Source: Daucus carota subsp. sativus | Lineage: Eukaryota; Streptophyta; Magnoliopsida; Apiales; Apiaceae | Assembly: GCF_001625215.2 (NCBI RefSeq) | Contig: NC_030385.2 | Coordinates: forward strand, 7,247,135 to 7,311,134 | Reading direction: 5' to 3' | DNA length: 64,000 bases | Part shown: one piece after another, positions 1 to 11,119 of the stretch | Numbering within the stretch: position 1 is the stretch's first letter | Layout of the letters: the number at the start of each line of letters is the position of its first letter | The notes under the pieces: generated by a model | What the model was told of the DNA's origin: nothing | The model's input: the letters and a program-made list of their open reading frames with translations, nothing else | Databases searched by the model: none | Made by a program: the position numbers and the translations under genes

Positions 1-23
1 GACTGAATTTTGAATTCATATAC

Positions 24-58
<35 letters not shown>

Positions 59-235
59 CATAAATTATTACTTTACATATTACCCGGGCCTTTAATGAAT
101 TTCTAAATTTTTATTATCTTATGCGTTTAGCGAAAATATTACTTTACGACATTGGCCCAAATTGGGATCGACAAAATTTTTACTTAAGCGAGGTTTTTAC
201 TTTATCGGATATTACTTAATCGAGGTTTACCTGTA
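1..235. repeat. AT microsatellite and pogo/Emigrant-type MITE end
   Basis: An (AT)n microsatellite lies at about 28-54. The sequence that follows (about 60-235) reads 'attactttatcgg...attacttaatcgaggttt' and ends in 'cctgta'. This matches the right end of the complete pogo/Emigrant-like MITE at 23883-24057. The left terminus is not visible and is probably degraded or outside the window. No coding content seen. Confidence 0.5.
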
Positions 236-389
236 ATCGAGTTTAAATTTATGTCTGAACTCGAATCGTTTAAATTTTAATATCACGAGCCGATTCACTC
301 ATTTTGTTAGCTAATCGAGTTTAAATTTATGTCTGAACTCGAATCATTTAAATTTTAATATCACGAGCCGAGTCACTCATTTTGCTAAA
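234..389. repeat. 78-bp tandem duplication
   Basis: Two adjacent copies with a period of 78 bases (about 234-311 and 312-389), differing at only a few positions. Each begins 'taatcgagtttaaattt' and ends near 'cactcattttg'. The unit is rich in 'cgagccga/actcgaa' words. Similar words continue at 1344-1480 beyond the hAT insertion, so the hAT element probably landed inside this older repeat. Confidence 0.8.
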
Positions 390-421
390 TGAGTTGGTCT
401 TAACGAGTTAAGCGAGACAGC

Positions 422-1335
422 AGGGACGTATCCAGGATCTCAACCTCATGGGGGCAGAGTATATAATTTCCAAATATTATAATAATATATTTAATACATT
501 TCATAATTGTTCCCTACGAGATTTCATATTTTGATAGCCTTGAATGATTTTCTCATTATCAATGCTATCAAATATTTCCCTCTCAATATACGTAACTAAA
601 CAATCATTTAAGAAAGTATCTCCTAAACGATTACGTAGTCTAGTCTTCACCAAATTCATAGCCGAAAATACTCTTTCTACCGATGACGTTGCAACCGGCA
701 AAATTAGAGCTCATTAGAACAATTGGTGTTCTCCTAATAAGAAACTTGTCCATAGCTAATTATGTTCAAATCCTAAAATCCATATATATGAGCTTTTTAT
801 TAGAATCAACTATCAAACATTTCGCAATTAATTATAGAATAATGGCAATTGGCAAGTGTATACTAATTATCACAAACCTATTATCCATCACAAATTAAAC
901 ATACAAATTCAATGAAAATATACTAACAAATTAACAATCATGAAAATGATATGAGGATAAACTAAATTAGAATCACTAACCTGAAAACAGGGAGGGCAGG
1001 AGCTTTGCTCTTTCTGTTTTTTAGCTTCCGATCAAATTACTCTGTTTTGTCAAGTGACTTCCTGTGGAAGATATTTGTTTACTTTTTAATTTGTTTAGTT
1101 TATTTGTTTAGTCCTTTGCTTAACCCACGTGCTGCTGAACTCATGCGCGTGACTTTAAAAAAAAGAAAATGCTGCAGCCAGGAGTCGAACTCTGGCTGAT
1201 CCTATGAAAATTCCCTGCTTGAACCGTGGGGGCAATGCTTTGATTTATGAAATATGTATACTATATATTACTAAATACTATGCAGCTCACTGGGGGCAAG
1301 TACCCCCCATTGCCCCCAGCGTGCATACGTCCCTA
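422..1335 (-). mobile_element. Non-autonomous hAT element with transposase remnant
   Basis: The ends are inverted: left 'agggacgtat', right 'atacgtccct', followed inward by G-rich tracts ('gggggca' and its complement). An 8-bp direct repeat 'gagacagc' flanks it at 414-421 and 1336-1343, which is the hAT signature. The only coding remnant is on the minus strand (701-501). It contains PVATSSVERVFSAMN and LRNRLG, the C-terminal hAT dimerisation motif of the TTF/ZMYM-type transposases. At 914 bp it lacks the BED finger and DDE core, so it is an internal-deletion derivative that would need a transposase in trans. It lies about 360 bp upstream of the pseudouridine synthase start. Confidence 0.85.
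501..701 (-). pseudogene. hAT transposase C-terminal fragment
   Basis: A 66-codon open frame inside the hAT element. It encodes the conserved hAT dimerisation block (SSVERVFSAMN near residue 6, then LRNRLG). In complete plant transposases of this type that block ends a protein of about 700-800 residues. The upstream domains are missing, so this is a fragment with no expected activity. The surrounding element is intact at both ends, which points to internal deletion rather than decay of the whole insertion. Confidence 0.8.
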
Positions 1336-1694
1336 GAGACAGCCCATATAATCTCTGTCCGAACTCGACATATTTTATTTCACGAAATTAGCGGAGCCGA
1401 TTTGTTTAATCAAACGAACCAAAATCTTTGCCAAATTCCACTCTTTTACTCTAACAAATTGAGCCGAACTCGAATTAGGGCTCTAGCCGGGTGTCTGAAA
1501 TGGTACGAGACCAGTGCATGCACTCCAAAAATCTAGCTACAAAAAACAGCGGTAATTTGCTATCGATGAGTCATGCGAACCCCTGAATTTAACCTCTGGT
1601 CTCACTTTAGGGGTTTCTATCAAACCATAGAGCAGAGCCGCAGAGGTGACTCCAGTCCAGACTGATATCGTCGTCCCAAACGCTCTAACCCTCA

Positions 1695-3030
1695 ATGGAA
1701 ACCCCAGCCGAGTCACATCCCGAAGAACCCACTTCAAAAAAACTCAAAACATCCCCCTCTTACAAAACCCCCAAATACAAGCGCCGCAAAATCGCCCTCT
1801 TCTTCGGCTACTGCGGCGCAGGTTACCAAGGAATGCAAAAAAACATAGGGGCCAAAACAATCGAAGCCGATCTCGAAGAAGCTCTCTATCTCTCCGCCGC
1901 TATTCCTGAACAAGACCGTGGTCATCCCAAACGTTTGGACTGGTCTCGCTCTGCTCGCACCGATAAAGGCGTTAGTGCTGTCTGCCAAGTTGTTTCCGGC
2001 AGTTTTTACATTGACCCACCTGGACTAATTGAGCGCCTTCACCGCCATTTATCTTCGCAGTTTCGAGTTTTCGGTTACAAGCGTGTGGCTCCTTCGTTTA
2101 GTGCTCAGAGGTTTTGTGATAGGCGGCGGTATGTTTATTTGCTTCCTGTGTTTGTATTTGATTTGAGGCGTGTTTTATCGAATTGCGAAAGTGGCAATGT
2201 GGTGGAGGGGGAGTGTGATGTGGATAGGTTTTGTTATGGGGAGGAGGAGAAAGAGAGGTTTAATAGGATTTTGAAGTGTTATGAAGGGACGCATAATTTT
2301 CATAATTTTACGACGAGGATTAAGGCTGAGGATCCGTCTTCTCAGCGTTTTATTGTCTCGTTTAGTGCTAGTGATACTGTTGTTGTTGATGGTATTGAGT
2401 TTGTTAAGTGTCAAGTTGTAGGACAGAGTTTTATGCTTCATCAGATTAGAAAGTTGATTGGTTTTGCGGTTTTGGTGATGAGGAATATTGTTCCTGAATC
2501 GTTGATTAAAATTGCTCTTCAAAAGTGAGTGCTTCGGTATTTTGATTATTGCTTTTGTATGCCATATTTATGTTTTGTTTTAACCTTGGTTACTATAAAA
2601 TTGTAGGGATGTAAATATTACTGTGCCTACGGCTCCAGAAGTTGGATTATTTTTGGATGAGTGCTTCTTTACATCGTACAACAAGAAATGGAAAGAAGTT
2701 CATGGAGAACTGTCAATGAAAGATTACGAGAAGGAAGCTGAGGAATTTAAGATGAAGCATATATATTCTCATATTGCTCTGACAGAACGTAAAGATAGAG
2801 TTGTTGGCCTTTGGCTGCAATCACTGAATCATGAAAATTATAGTGAATTAAGTGTAGCGTCCAGTAGCAAGATTGCTAATTTGAAAGATTCTGAAGTGCG
2901 GAGAACAACTAACGACAAAAGTTCTGAACTTGAAATTGCTGCTGATTTGAAGAGTCCTGAAGCCAAGGTAACAACTGATGCCCTGGCGCTGAAATTGAAG
3001 ACAGCTGAAGTGGAGGTCGTGGTGGATTGA
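1695..3030 (+). CDS. tRNA pseudouridine synthase (TruA/Pus1 family)
   Basis: Two exons, 1695-2524 and 2607-3030, joined by a GT-AG intron (gtgagt...ttgtag) in phase 2, giving 417 residues. The family converts uridine to pseudouridine in tRNA. The catalytic loop SARTDKGVSA carries the expected Asp at about residue 90. It is followed by the family block HNFTTR, the strand SQRFIVSFS and the helix HQIRKLIGFAVLVMR near residues 250-265. A basic, Lys/Pro-rich N-terminal tail (residues 1-32) precedes the fold, and a low-complexity acidic/Lys tail follows it after about residue 355. The exon 1 frame closes at a TGA two bases past the donor, so splicing is required to reach exon 2. Compartment (nucleus, cytosol or organelle) is not clear from the sequence. 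Confidence 0.9.
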
Positions 3031-3762
3031 ATTGGTCAGGACTGCTCACTGTTGTAACTTCTGTTTGATTTATATGTATTTGAAAACAGCACATTCATGT
3101 AGAATTAGGTTGAATACAAATTGCTTATTTCATAAATACTCTGCTAAGCATACATATTTCTGGGGTGAATAGTCCAGCTTTTCCTAGGATTCGAAGTGTT
3201 TATTTAGATTTTAAGTTTTTATGTTTAGAGTCTGTATCATAATTCATATGCAGGGAGTAGCAGTTGCGTTTATATTCATTACTCTAGTTCTCTGTACAAA
3301 GACTGCAGTAATTCCTCTAATTCCATCCTCCCAAATTTCAACACAACATTCTTTTTTCCCTTGAAACCCACCTCTAATGTAACCTCTAGTTAACCCTTAA
3401 TCAGATCTCACATATACTTGCAATACTTGTTTTGTATTCTATTCAATAACATCATCAGTTAAAAAAGCAGAGGCCAAGGTATGACAGAGTAGAAGCAAGA
3501 ATTCAATAGAGGTATATCTTGGCTCAGGAACTTACCTTTAGCTCCTGAGTATCATCCCACAATAGATGAGTTTCAAGATCCAATTGGCTATATTTTTAAA
3601 ATTAAAAATGAAGCTTGCAGTTATGGAATTTGTAAGATTGAGCCCCCTGTTTGCCTTCCTTCTAATAAAATGTGATTTTCAATCTTAATCCGTCAATTTT
3701 AGCCAAGTCTTCAAACATGAACTTGAAAGAAAGTCCTACATCTACAACTAGATAGCAACAAG
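3031..3762. other. Intergenic, no gene seen
   Basis: The downstream region of the pseudouridine synthase gene, AT-rich and without a convincing exon. Its first 100 bases probably hold the 3' UTR. I see no transposon ends here. Confidence 0.5.
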
Positions 3763-4116
3763 TTGGGTTACTCCCGGAAACATTGTCCTCTTAGATTAGC
3801 ATTTGTGCTGTTGAGTGGAAAGAAGGATTGTAGAGTTTTAGAGGAGGGTATGACTGTTGGTGAAACTGCATGGAATATGAGGGAGGTTTCGAGGTCGGAT
3901 GGATCGTTGTTGAAATTTGTGAAGAAGGTTAATCCTGGTGTTACGTCGCCGATGGTGTACTCAGCAATATTGTTTGATTGGCTTGCTTGGCATGTGGAAG
4001 ATCATGATTTGCATATCTTGAATTATATGCATATGGGGGTTGGGGAGACATGGTACAGCATGGTCACAGAAGCTGCACCTGCTTTTGAGGATGTGATTAG
4101 GGTTCAGGGATATTGA
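3763..4116 (+). pseudogene. Orphan JmjC domain fragment (REF6/ELF6-like demethylase)
   Basis: This frame encodes GETAWNMREVSRSDGSLLKF, then GVTSPMVYSAILF, WLAWHVEDHDLHILNYMHMG and FEDVIRVQGY. This is the conserved stretch of plant REF6-type H3K27 demethylases that carries the first two iron ligands (HVE). Family members run past 1,000 residues. Here the JmjN domain upstream is absent, and so are the second half of JmjC with the last iron-binding His and the C-terminal zinc fingers. The frame stops at VRVQGY, where the family continues with GGE. Several family-conserved residues are changed (SWF to DWL, KTWYGV to ETWYSM). I read it as a relic copy of part of a host gene. A functional protein from this fragment is unlikely. 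Confidence 0.8.
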
Positions 4117-4372
4117 TGAGAGGTTAATCCTATTGGTGAGTTGATAGACACTATTTAGTGGTTAATTGCAATTGATTTTATCTGTTTTGAGTTATGGTGT
4201 ACTCTTATTTATATAATGTGGGAAATGTTGTAGCTTACTTTTGTGTTGTGTGACAACTCTGTGGGAGATTTTTGTCATTTACCCTAGAAGATGCCTCCCA
4301 GAAGTAAAGACTAGTTTTTTACAGGTTAAGAGGGCACCAAATGTTTACTAAACACCTTAAATCTTCTTTGCA

Positions 4373-4553
4373 GGTCGAGAGGGCTTCAAATGTTGCTGAA
4401 ATGCCTATTTGGGCATCCCCGGATGATCTTAAATACGTAACTGGTGATCTGTCTTTAAATCTTGTACAAGCGCATTGCTTCAATTCAAGTATAGACTGCG
4501 AAGAAGACTCTGCAGAAGAGAAGAGGCAAAGGCAAATAGTGCTGGTTGATTGA
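4373..4553 (+). pseudogene. Unrecognised exon-like segment
   Basis: After a good acceptor (ttgcag) an open frame begins VERASNVAEMPIWASPDDL, continues through an acidic stretch with two Cys residues, and ends at a TGA after QIVLVD. Composition and acceptor look like a true plant exon, but I do not recognise the family. It lies on the same strand as the JmjC fragment and the exon-like segments at 5349 and 6715. Together they could be an unrecognised gene or relics of one. No start codon or complete product can be assigned. Confidence 0.35.
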
Positions 4554-5348
4554 TTGCAATATCTCCTGTAGAGTGTCTTTATACTCTAAATAAACTCCTA
4601 TATTAACCTAACGTAGATGCCAAAGGATCATGATTCCTGATGTTATGACAGATGCTGCTCAGGAAGTTTCTCATGAAAGAACTACAACCAAAAGCTCTAT
4701 CTAGAGCACAGATATCAACCATTTCAGAGACTCGACCTTGGTTCATGCCAAGTATTGCGAGGCCTCCTGAAGCTGGTTCCTAGAGAAAAATATCTTAGAC
4801 CTGAAGTCCATTGAATTGGTCATTCTCTTATGAAAGCAAACTTCCTTCTGTTCCAGGTAAGTTTGAGAAAGGAAAGTCATGCTGATGGAGTTGCAGATTG
4901 GAGAAAATAGATCAGATGGAATGGTCTGAGAATCAATTCATCAATAGGCAGCAGCATTATGCTTCCTTCCATGCAAGGTTTTGATGAGAGAAGGCATGGA
5001 GTTGATTTGCTCGTAAGGGATTCATTGTCTTGGGAAAACTAGTTTATATGCTTGGTGTTTGTATAAAATCTGCAGCTATGCATCCGGAAGCACCTGCTTC
5101 TAGGTAGCAAAAGCAATATAAATACATGTAGTTCTCATAACTAGTCATCATTATGTGATTTAGCACATTGGGCTGAGGATAACTATGCCAACTAAGGTAA
5201 AAAATGTAAATTTGCTGATTTTACCAGCTTTCTTTCATGGCTATTATTTAATCATATATGCAAAACTGTAAATTATGGTATGGTGTGTATGCCTGAGTGT
5301 TTAGTTTCTTTTCTGTTTCTGAAAGCTTTTTCTTTTTATGCACTTCAG

Positions 5349-5550
5349 GGCGTCATGCCATCACGTAGAATCATATGTCAGAAGATCAGTCCTGTTCGTG
5401 CTGCTTGCATATTAGTGGCTCTTCATCCCTCAAATATAGCATCTGCTTTGGTTGAAGGCAATTCTGATGTCTCGAAAGGGCTTGAGTGGATTCGGACTTG
5501 GGCTCTTCATGTAGCTGAATCAGACAGGGACAGAAATTGCAACACTGTAA
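5349..5550 (+). pseudogene. Unrecognised exon-like segment with donor and acceptor
   Basis: The segment is bounded by an acceptor (cttcag) and a consensus donor (gtaaga). The frame reads GVMPSRRIICQKISPV, then ACILVALHPSNIASALVEG, and a Trp-containing helix (GLEWIRTWALHV). The middle is hydrophobic and well formed, so this looks like a real or recently real coding exon. I cannot name the family. A following segment at 6715 has a matching acceptor. Confidence 0.4.
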
Positions 5551-6714
5551 GAAATGCTCACAGCACCCATTCTTAGTTATTTTACTTCATCTCTGAATTT
5601 TCCAGTCATTTTTATATCGACGGAACCTTGGTTGTCTTGATATTTCATTCCCTCTAGTTTTAAATTATGAGGTAAACCACAATAATAATGAAGCTCAAGT
5701 GTCAAAATACATTGCTTTGGACAAATTAACTGAGGAGCTCAGGTTGACTGCTTGAATATATGCTGTTTTGTTTATATTTCAGTAGGTGAAGCTCTGTATG
5801 TTATGTTTCTTCCTAATTATTTTAGCAAATATAAAGGCATAATTGTCTAATGTTCACCAGTCATCATCTGTCAAAGACCTTAGATTAATTAGTTTTCGTG
5901 ATTAAATAATACAACTTTTTCCAATGGTGTCTGTGGTGCTGAAGGGCAATGTTGATATATATATTTTTATGAATATGATTTTATTTGTCAATGTAATATT
6001 GACGTATTCAGATTTCATGATTTAAGATGGCTATGGCATGTCTCCAGCTCCATACTGAGATGGCTCTTTAAGCTTCACAGACAATGCAGTCGGTAGATAG
6101 TACATCCAGCGGAAACATGGTCTCCCTTGAAACATGTCAGAGACGATCAAAATTCCACTCTCGAATGTAAAACTAATATGAGTTAAGAACTACAGTAAAT
6201 TTTAGATATGGAAAACTAGTACCTAGTGTTAGATATTTTAGGGTGTGTAGGTATAAATGTAGTGTTTCTCTAAAGGAAATTAGAAAAATTGCAATCAAAC
6301 AGACTCATCTTGTGACGACTAGCACTTGGTGGAGCTGCTTGTAGGAATCATGTATAATGTAAATGGTTACTGTATGCATTTTTAAATAAATAATTCATAT
6401 TTATGTTTTACACATTTCCTAATCCTCACTGTGGTACAGTATGTTTTATCTATCCCCTATTTCCAATAATTTACTTTCAAGTTGGCTTGTTTTTACTTCG
6501 TTAGATATCCATGTGCATTCTCCTCACATGATCAATGTTAGTTGTGATACATGATAATAGAATTATAAATTGTGACTTGACGGAATTTTAATTTTAACAT
6601 TTGGAACAACTGATGAGAAATCCTTATGGACCTACTATGGTTTGTTTACTCTTTTGTGCTTATCCAGCTCGATTCTAAGCTCAACTCAGAATTCTGTACC
6701 ACTCCATTTCTAGG
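5551..6714. other. Intron-like or intergenic spacer
   Basis: AT-rich sequence between two exon-like segments, without an open frame of interest. It would be a 1.16-kb intron if the segments at 5349 and 6715 belong together. No repeat ends seen. Confidence 0.35.
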
Positions 6715-6792
6715 TCAAGCAGACGGATCTTGAGGGTACAAATCCGGAACAGGGAAGTGATGTGTCTGTTCATGGACATTTTCCTGTGTAAA
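6715..6792 (+). pseudogene. Possible terminal exon (unrecognised)
   Basis: An acceptor (tttctag) is followed by an open frame VKQTDLEGTNPEQGSDVSVH ending HFPV and a TAA stop. The short, polar, disordered-looking tail would suit the C-terminus of the unrecognised protein suggested by the exon-like segments upstream. No homology recognised. Confidence 0.3.
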
Positions 6793-7336
6793 AAGGTAAT
6801 CAACATGCTTTAACCAAAATTAATGGTGATGGAGAAGTCCGGTTTCTGTAACACACCAGAAATTTATGTTGAATATTACCTGTTTAGAGATGCTGCAGAT
6901 TCTAACCGATATAAAATAAGATTTCACATAGTGTTCCACCTTGATTTACACGATTTGAAATTGGCACTGTATGGGAAGAATCATTAGTGTTATAGTAGAA
7001 AATGAGCTCTGATTTATTCTCAAAGAAGTGAATGCAATTCTCGTTCTTTAAAAAAAAAACAATGAACTTTCCTAACCAGGTATTCATTTTCAATTCAAAA
7101 CCAGGAATGAAAACAACTCCTTTATTTCCTAAATTTTAATTTATCTCCTATTTCCAATCATTTAATCTTGTTTTCACTTTGACAACATTTGTATTGCATT
7201 TTGTTCACACCAACAATATCTTTTATGGTGTAGAACTTACACAGACATATCTAAATTCGACAAGTAACACCCAACACATACAAACATGATACATAACATT
7301 CTCCTGGAAACTTGATTTAAAAGATATTATTAGTAA

Positions 7337-8249
7337 TTACTGATTATTACTACCACCTGACTGTGCCTTTGACTCTACAAAAAGCCTCACAGTTGAGAAG
7401 ATGAGTGACGGTTCAGCCATGGCACCATTCCCAAAGTCATCGCAGGCAAGCCTCTTGGATACTGGTGGAATTAGAGAAATTCCAAGTTCGTCAACTGACA
7501 TAAGATGCTTTTCTGTGAAAACATTGTTCCACATGAAGGTGTTCATAGCAGGGGCCACAAAGAGAGGTTTGGAATAGTCCCATGCTCGCACAATGCAGGT
7601 CAGCAGGTTGTCACACAATCCATTAGCAATCTGCAGTAACAAAGCAAAATGAGTATCAGCAAGACCTGCACAAAATTAACAATATTACAGTAGGCCACCA
7701 TACCAACTTGATACAAACTATACGCCAACAAGGCTACATATAACACTTTTGAAGCATAATAGATTCTTGCGATGCTATTCAAAATACTCGAGATCTAAGA
7801 ACCCTACAGCCTACAGTGACCCACTAGAATTCCTCTCTTGTTCCACAAATTAAAAAAATCAAGCCAACTTAAACCTCATTCCTTAGTATCCAAAATCTAA
7901 AAGAATAAAGGACTTAAATAACACATACAAGACAAATTACCTTCCCAAGGGTGTTTGCTGATAATGGAGCAATTACCATGATATCAGCCCACCTGCGGAG
8001 CTCAATGTGAAGGACACCGTCACCGATCTTTGACCAAGTAGACCATTCATCATCATCCGTATATAGAGTCACATCTTTAGGTAGTGATGCTCTATCAATG
8101 AAATGTAAAGAAGCTTTGGTCGCAACAGCTCTTACTTCAGCCCAGTCAGAAAAGCTACTGCAAAGGTTACTAAACTTTATGGCAGCTACACTTCCACTTG
8201 AAGCAAGTAATATCCGGGGTTTTCTCGGAGCACCATTTGGTTCTGCCAT
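7337..8249 (-). CDS. HAL3: Phosphopantothenoylcysteine decarboxylase (HAL3-type)
   Basis: Two coding exons, 8249-7941 and 7630-7337, joined in phase 0, give 200 residues (Arabidopsis HAL3a has about 209). The FMN-dependent enzyme decarboxylates 4'-phosphopantothenoylcysteine in coenzyme A synthesis. HAL3 proteins are also linked to salt tolerance and growth. Visible landmarks are the N-terminal flavin-binding start ILLASSGSVAAIK, the catalytic His in LHIELRRWAD (about residue 81), the APLSANTLGKIANGLCDN loop spanning the splice site, PAMN with Asn at about 133, and the substrate-recognition flap SKRLAC with Cys at about 166 followed by GNGAMAEPSLI. All key residues are present, so the enzyme should be active as the usual trimer. 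A probable 5' UTR intron lies upstream. Confidence 0.93.
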
Positions 8250-8277
8250 AGGCTGATATCAGACCCCCAATACACAC

Positions 8278-9501
8278 CTGAAGGTAAAGGAGAAAATGGT
8301 CAATTGTTAAACCATGCAATAATCAATTGATTGTAGAAGTCAAGATCTTCACTAGTTGTCAATTCTGTTATTGCATATTAGTACCATTTTGCAATTGGGG
8401 TATCATGACAGTAATAAACATGAAACAGTTGTTTTTATTCGGAATTAGAAAAGCACTTAAATATAAGTAGATGAGCATGTGGGTGAATAACAATTATACC
8501 AAACTATAATAACCCAACATATAGATAATTTGTAGTAGTTTCGTTGGATATTTTTGGGCATCCCTAAATTACCCTTTACTAATTTTCTTGCCTTTTATTT
8601 TTATTTAATCAAACAACACATTAACACATGTTAATATTACATATTAATATTAGGAAAGAATTTACAAATAGATGATATAAATGTTTATTGCTTATACTAC
8701 CATTTACAATATGAAAAAGATATTGTAAAAACTAAATATTTAAAAGAAAATATAATTAATCGGTTAATAACATTTAATCAAATTTCAAAACATTATCATT
8801 AAATTCCTCATGCAAAAAAAAATCGTGGGCATCCAATAATACTACATCACTAATAAAATAATGTTAAAAATTAAATATTAAATAATAAACCTAAATTTCG
8901 AATTATATACTTGTCCTTGCTTCAAATGAGTTCAAGGCTAGTAGTCATAATATAATACAAAACCGTGTTTGCTAATTATACAAATTCCCCGTGCTAGTAT
9001 TATTGTAACAAACTGTAGTCCCCGTGCAAAAGCAAAGGAGAAAAACACTTGTTAACAACATTCTCCTTAAACAAGTGTTTTAGGGGGCGTTTGAATCGTG
9101 AGTGGGAATGAGAATCAGGAATGAGAATGAAAGGTATGTGAATGGGTATCCTAAGAGTAGTGTAAGGAATGATTTACTCTCCAAGTGGGATTGGGTTTCC
9201 CATTTCATGTCACAAAATTCTTAATCCAGACACCAACAATGGGTTTGAGGTTCCAATGCTCATAACCATGAATCAAACGCCTCCTTGTTTGTTATTTCTA
9301 ATACAATTTTAAAATCATACCAAATTTGGGTGCAGGGCCTGGATGCAGTTGCTGAATTAAATTAATTTATCACTTGATAAAAGTGGTACATACTTCATTT
9401 CAATTCAATTCTGTGTACATAAAATCTAAGTAGTGTAGAGTCAAAGTACAAGTGGATTTATCATGTATGAGAGTAAAATAGCATGTGCAAAAGATATTTA
9501 C
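8278..9501 (-). other. Probable 5' UTR intron of HAL3
   Basis: A donor (cgcg/gtaaat, at 9501-9500) and an acceptor (ttcag, at 8279-8278) bracket 1.2 kb just upstream of the HAL3 ATG. A leader exon would run from 9502 to about 9650. Inside are an MITE (about 9083-9284) and a perfect short hairpin (aaacacttgtt at 9043 against aacaagtgttt at 9070). The intron is inferred from splice-like sequences only. Confidence 0.45.
9083..9284. mobile_element. hAT-like MITE
   Basis: Inverted ends 'gggggcgtttgaatc' and 'gaatcaaacgcctcc' enclose about 200 bp of non-coding sequence with internal symmetry (gaatgagaat repeats). This type of end ('ggcgtttga') is common among plant hAT-derived MITEs. I could not identify a clean target duplication. 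It sits within the putative HAL3 leader intron. Confidence 0.6.
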
Positions 9502-9650
9502 CGCGGTTAAAAGAGAGATATCGCCGCCGATTAAGCGGAGCTCCGAGCAAGTTAACGTTGTTGGAGTTGAGGGGGGCGTCTGATAAGCAGCAGCTGGTTG
9601 TTTCAGTTGAATGAATTGTGGATATTCAACTTACAATTAGGCTCCTGAGT

Positions 9651-11119
9651 CCTGGCCAATGTCCCCGCTTGCTAAACCCATCGATCCCGACAAACATGAC
9701 TTTTAGCGTTTTTCAGTTTTAAATCATTTCCTTAAAAAGATAATATAATATATCATCATATAAGACTTCAAATAGATTAATATATTGAATATTGTGATAA
9801 TTATAATCTGATTTTTTATATTTTTTTATTTATATTTTATTATTATATATGGAAACTTGGAGCGAATCGGAGAGAAAAAAATATCATATTTAATAAAAAT
9901 AAGTTTAAGTGCACCTAGATACTTTTTAAGAATATTTTCAAAAATGATGCTTTTAAATCATTTTCTAAAAATAATATAATACGGCTCCTAACAAGTTAAT
10001 AAATTAAATATCGTGACAACTCCAACCATATTCTTTATACTTGCTCACTATATTTTATTATCATTTGAAAACAAAAGGTTGGAGAGAGAATTGAATAGAA
10101 TTCGAGCAAAATGAAATATTATATTCAAAATTATAAGTGAAGAGCATCTAGATATTCCTTGAAAGTGAAGACTCTTAAATTATTAAAAAATTAATTAGAC
10201 TATTAGAGCAATATTTTTTCACACGCTCTTCGAATTTTAAGTAAAAATTTTATTTGACGAACTCGCTGGAAATGCTCTAAAAGAGAGAAGCGAGAAGCTG
10301 CTCAAAATTTTTATAAGATAATGAAAATCCATTAAAATAATTTATATTTCACACGTTCTTTTAAAAGTTAAGAATTTATTTAAAGAACTCATTTAGAATT
10401 TGTTTAAAGAACTCATTTGAAGATGCCAGCCTGTCAAATTCTATAAATCTTTTAAAACCTTGTTATATAAGCAACTAATATATAGTATAAATAAGAATTA
10501 TAAAAACTATGTAAAAAGAAATTCAATTTCAATGAAACATTTCTATTGTGTATGGTGACTCCATTTTGTTGTCCATAATTTTAGTCAACCTATGATATTG
10601 GCTTGAAAAACCTATAAAAGATTCCACTGTCATTTGTTATCATATTAAAATAATATATTTTACATATTTTGACTTGGAAACTAGCATTTACGTTTATACT
10701 CGTTACTTTCTTGTTACAATCGAACCGGATTGCATTCAAAACCAGCAGATAACAAACTATTCAAACATGCTTCTTATTATGCATATGGTTGATTCCAATA
10801 CATGAGTATTATTGTAACAAACTGTAGTCCCTATCATTGTAACAAACTGGAGGTCGACTACTTTATCAGCTGGACCCAAACTTTTGGCAATCTTGCCCAG
10901 TTGGAATATAATACAGCTAAACTGCACCAGTAACAAGAATTCTTTTAAAATATACTCTGGAAAGGAAAAAAAGCTTTTAGATGTTCCAAATTGATGTTGG
11001 AAATGTCCGCCTACAATTTCAAAGTACAGCATAGCATTTCTTGCCCAAATGAAGCCAGGCGTCCGAGGTCCTCACATCAAGATGGGCCAGATGGGACCTT
11101 ATATTTGTAGCGTAAAATT
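9651..11119. repeat. Intergenic with diverged tandem duplication
   Basis: A unit of about 230 bases ('aaataatataata...aatat(t)gtgaca/t') appears twice, near 9735-9950 and 9960-10170, with clear divergence. A short palindromic element with ends like 'gagcaatattt' and 'ggaaatgctc' lies at about 10204-10277 and resembles a reduced Tourist-type MITE. The 10680-11119 part is probably the 3' flank and UTR of the enoyl-CoA hydratase gene. No gene seen. Confidence 0.45.

Noticed and set aside
1171-1245. tRNA-like 'ggagtcgaactc' inside the hAT element
   Set aside because: It resembles a B-box/T-loop, but no acceptor stem, A-box or cloverleaf could be built around it.
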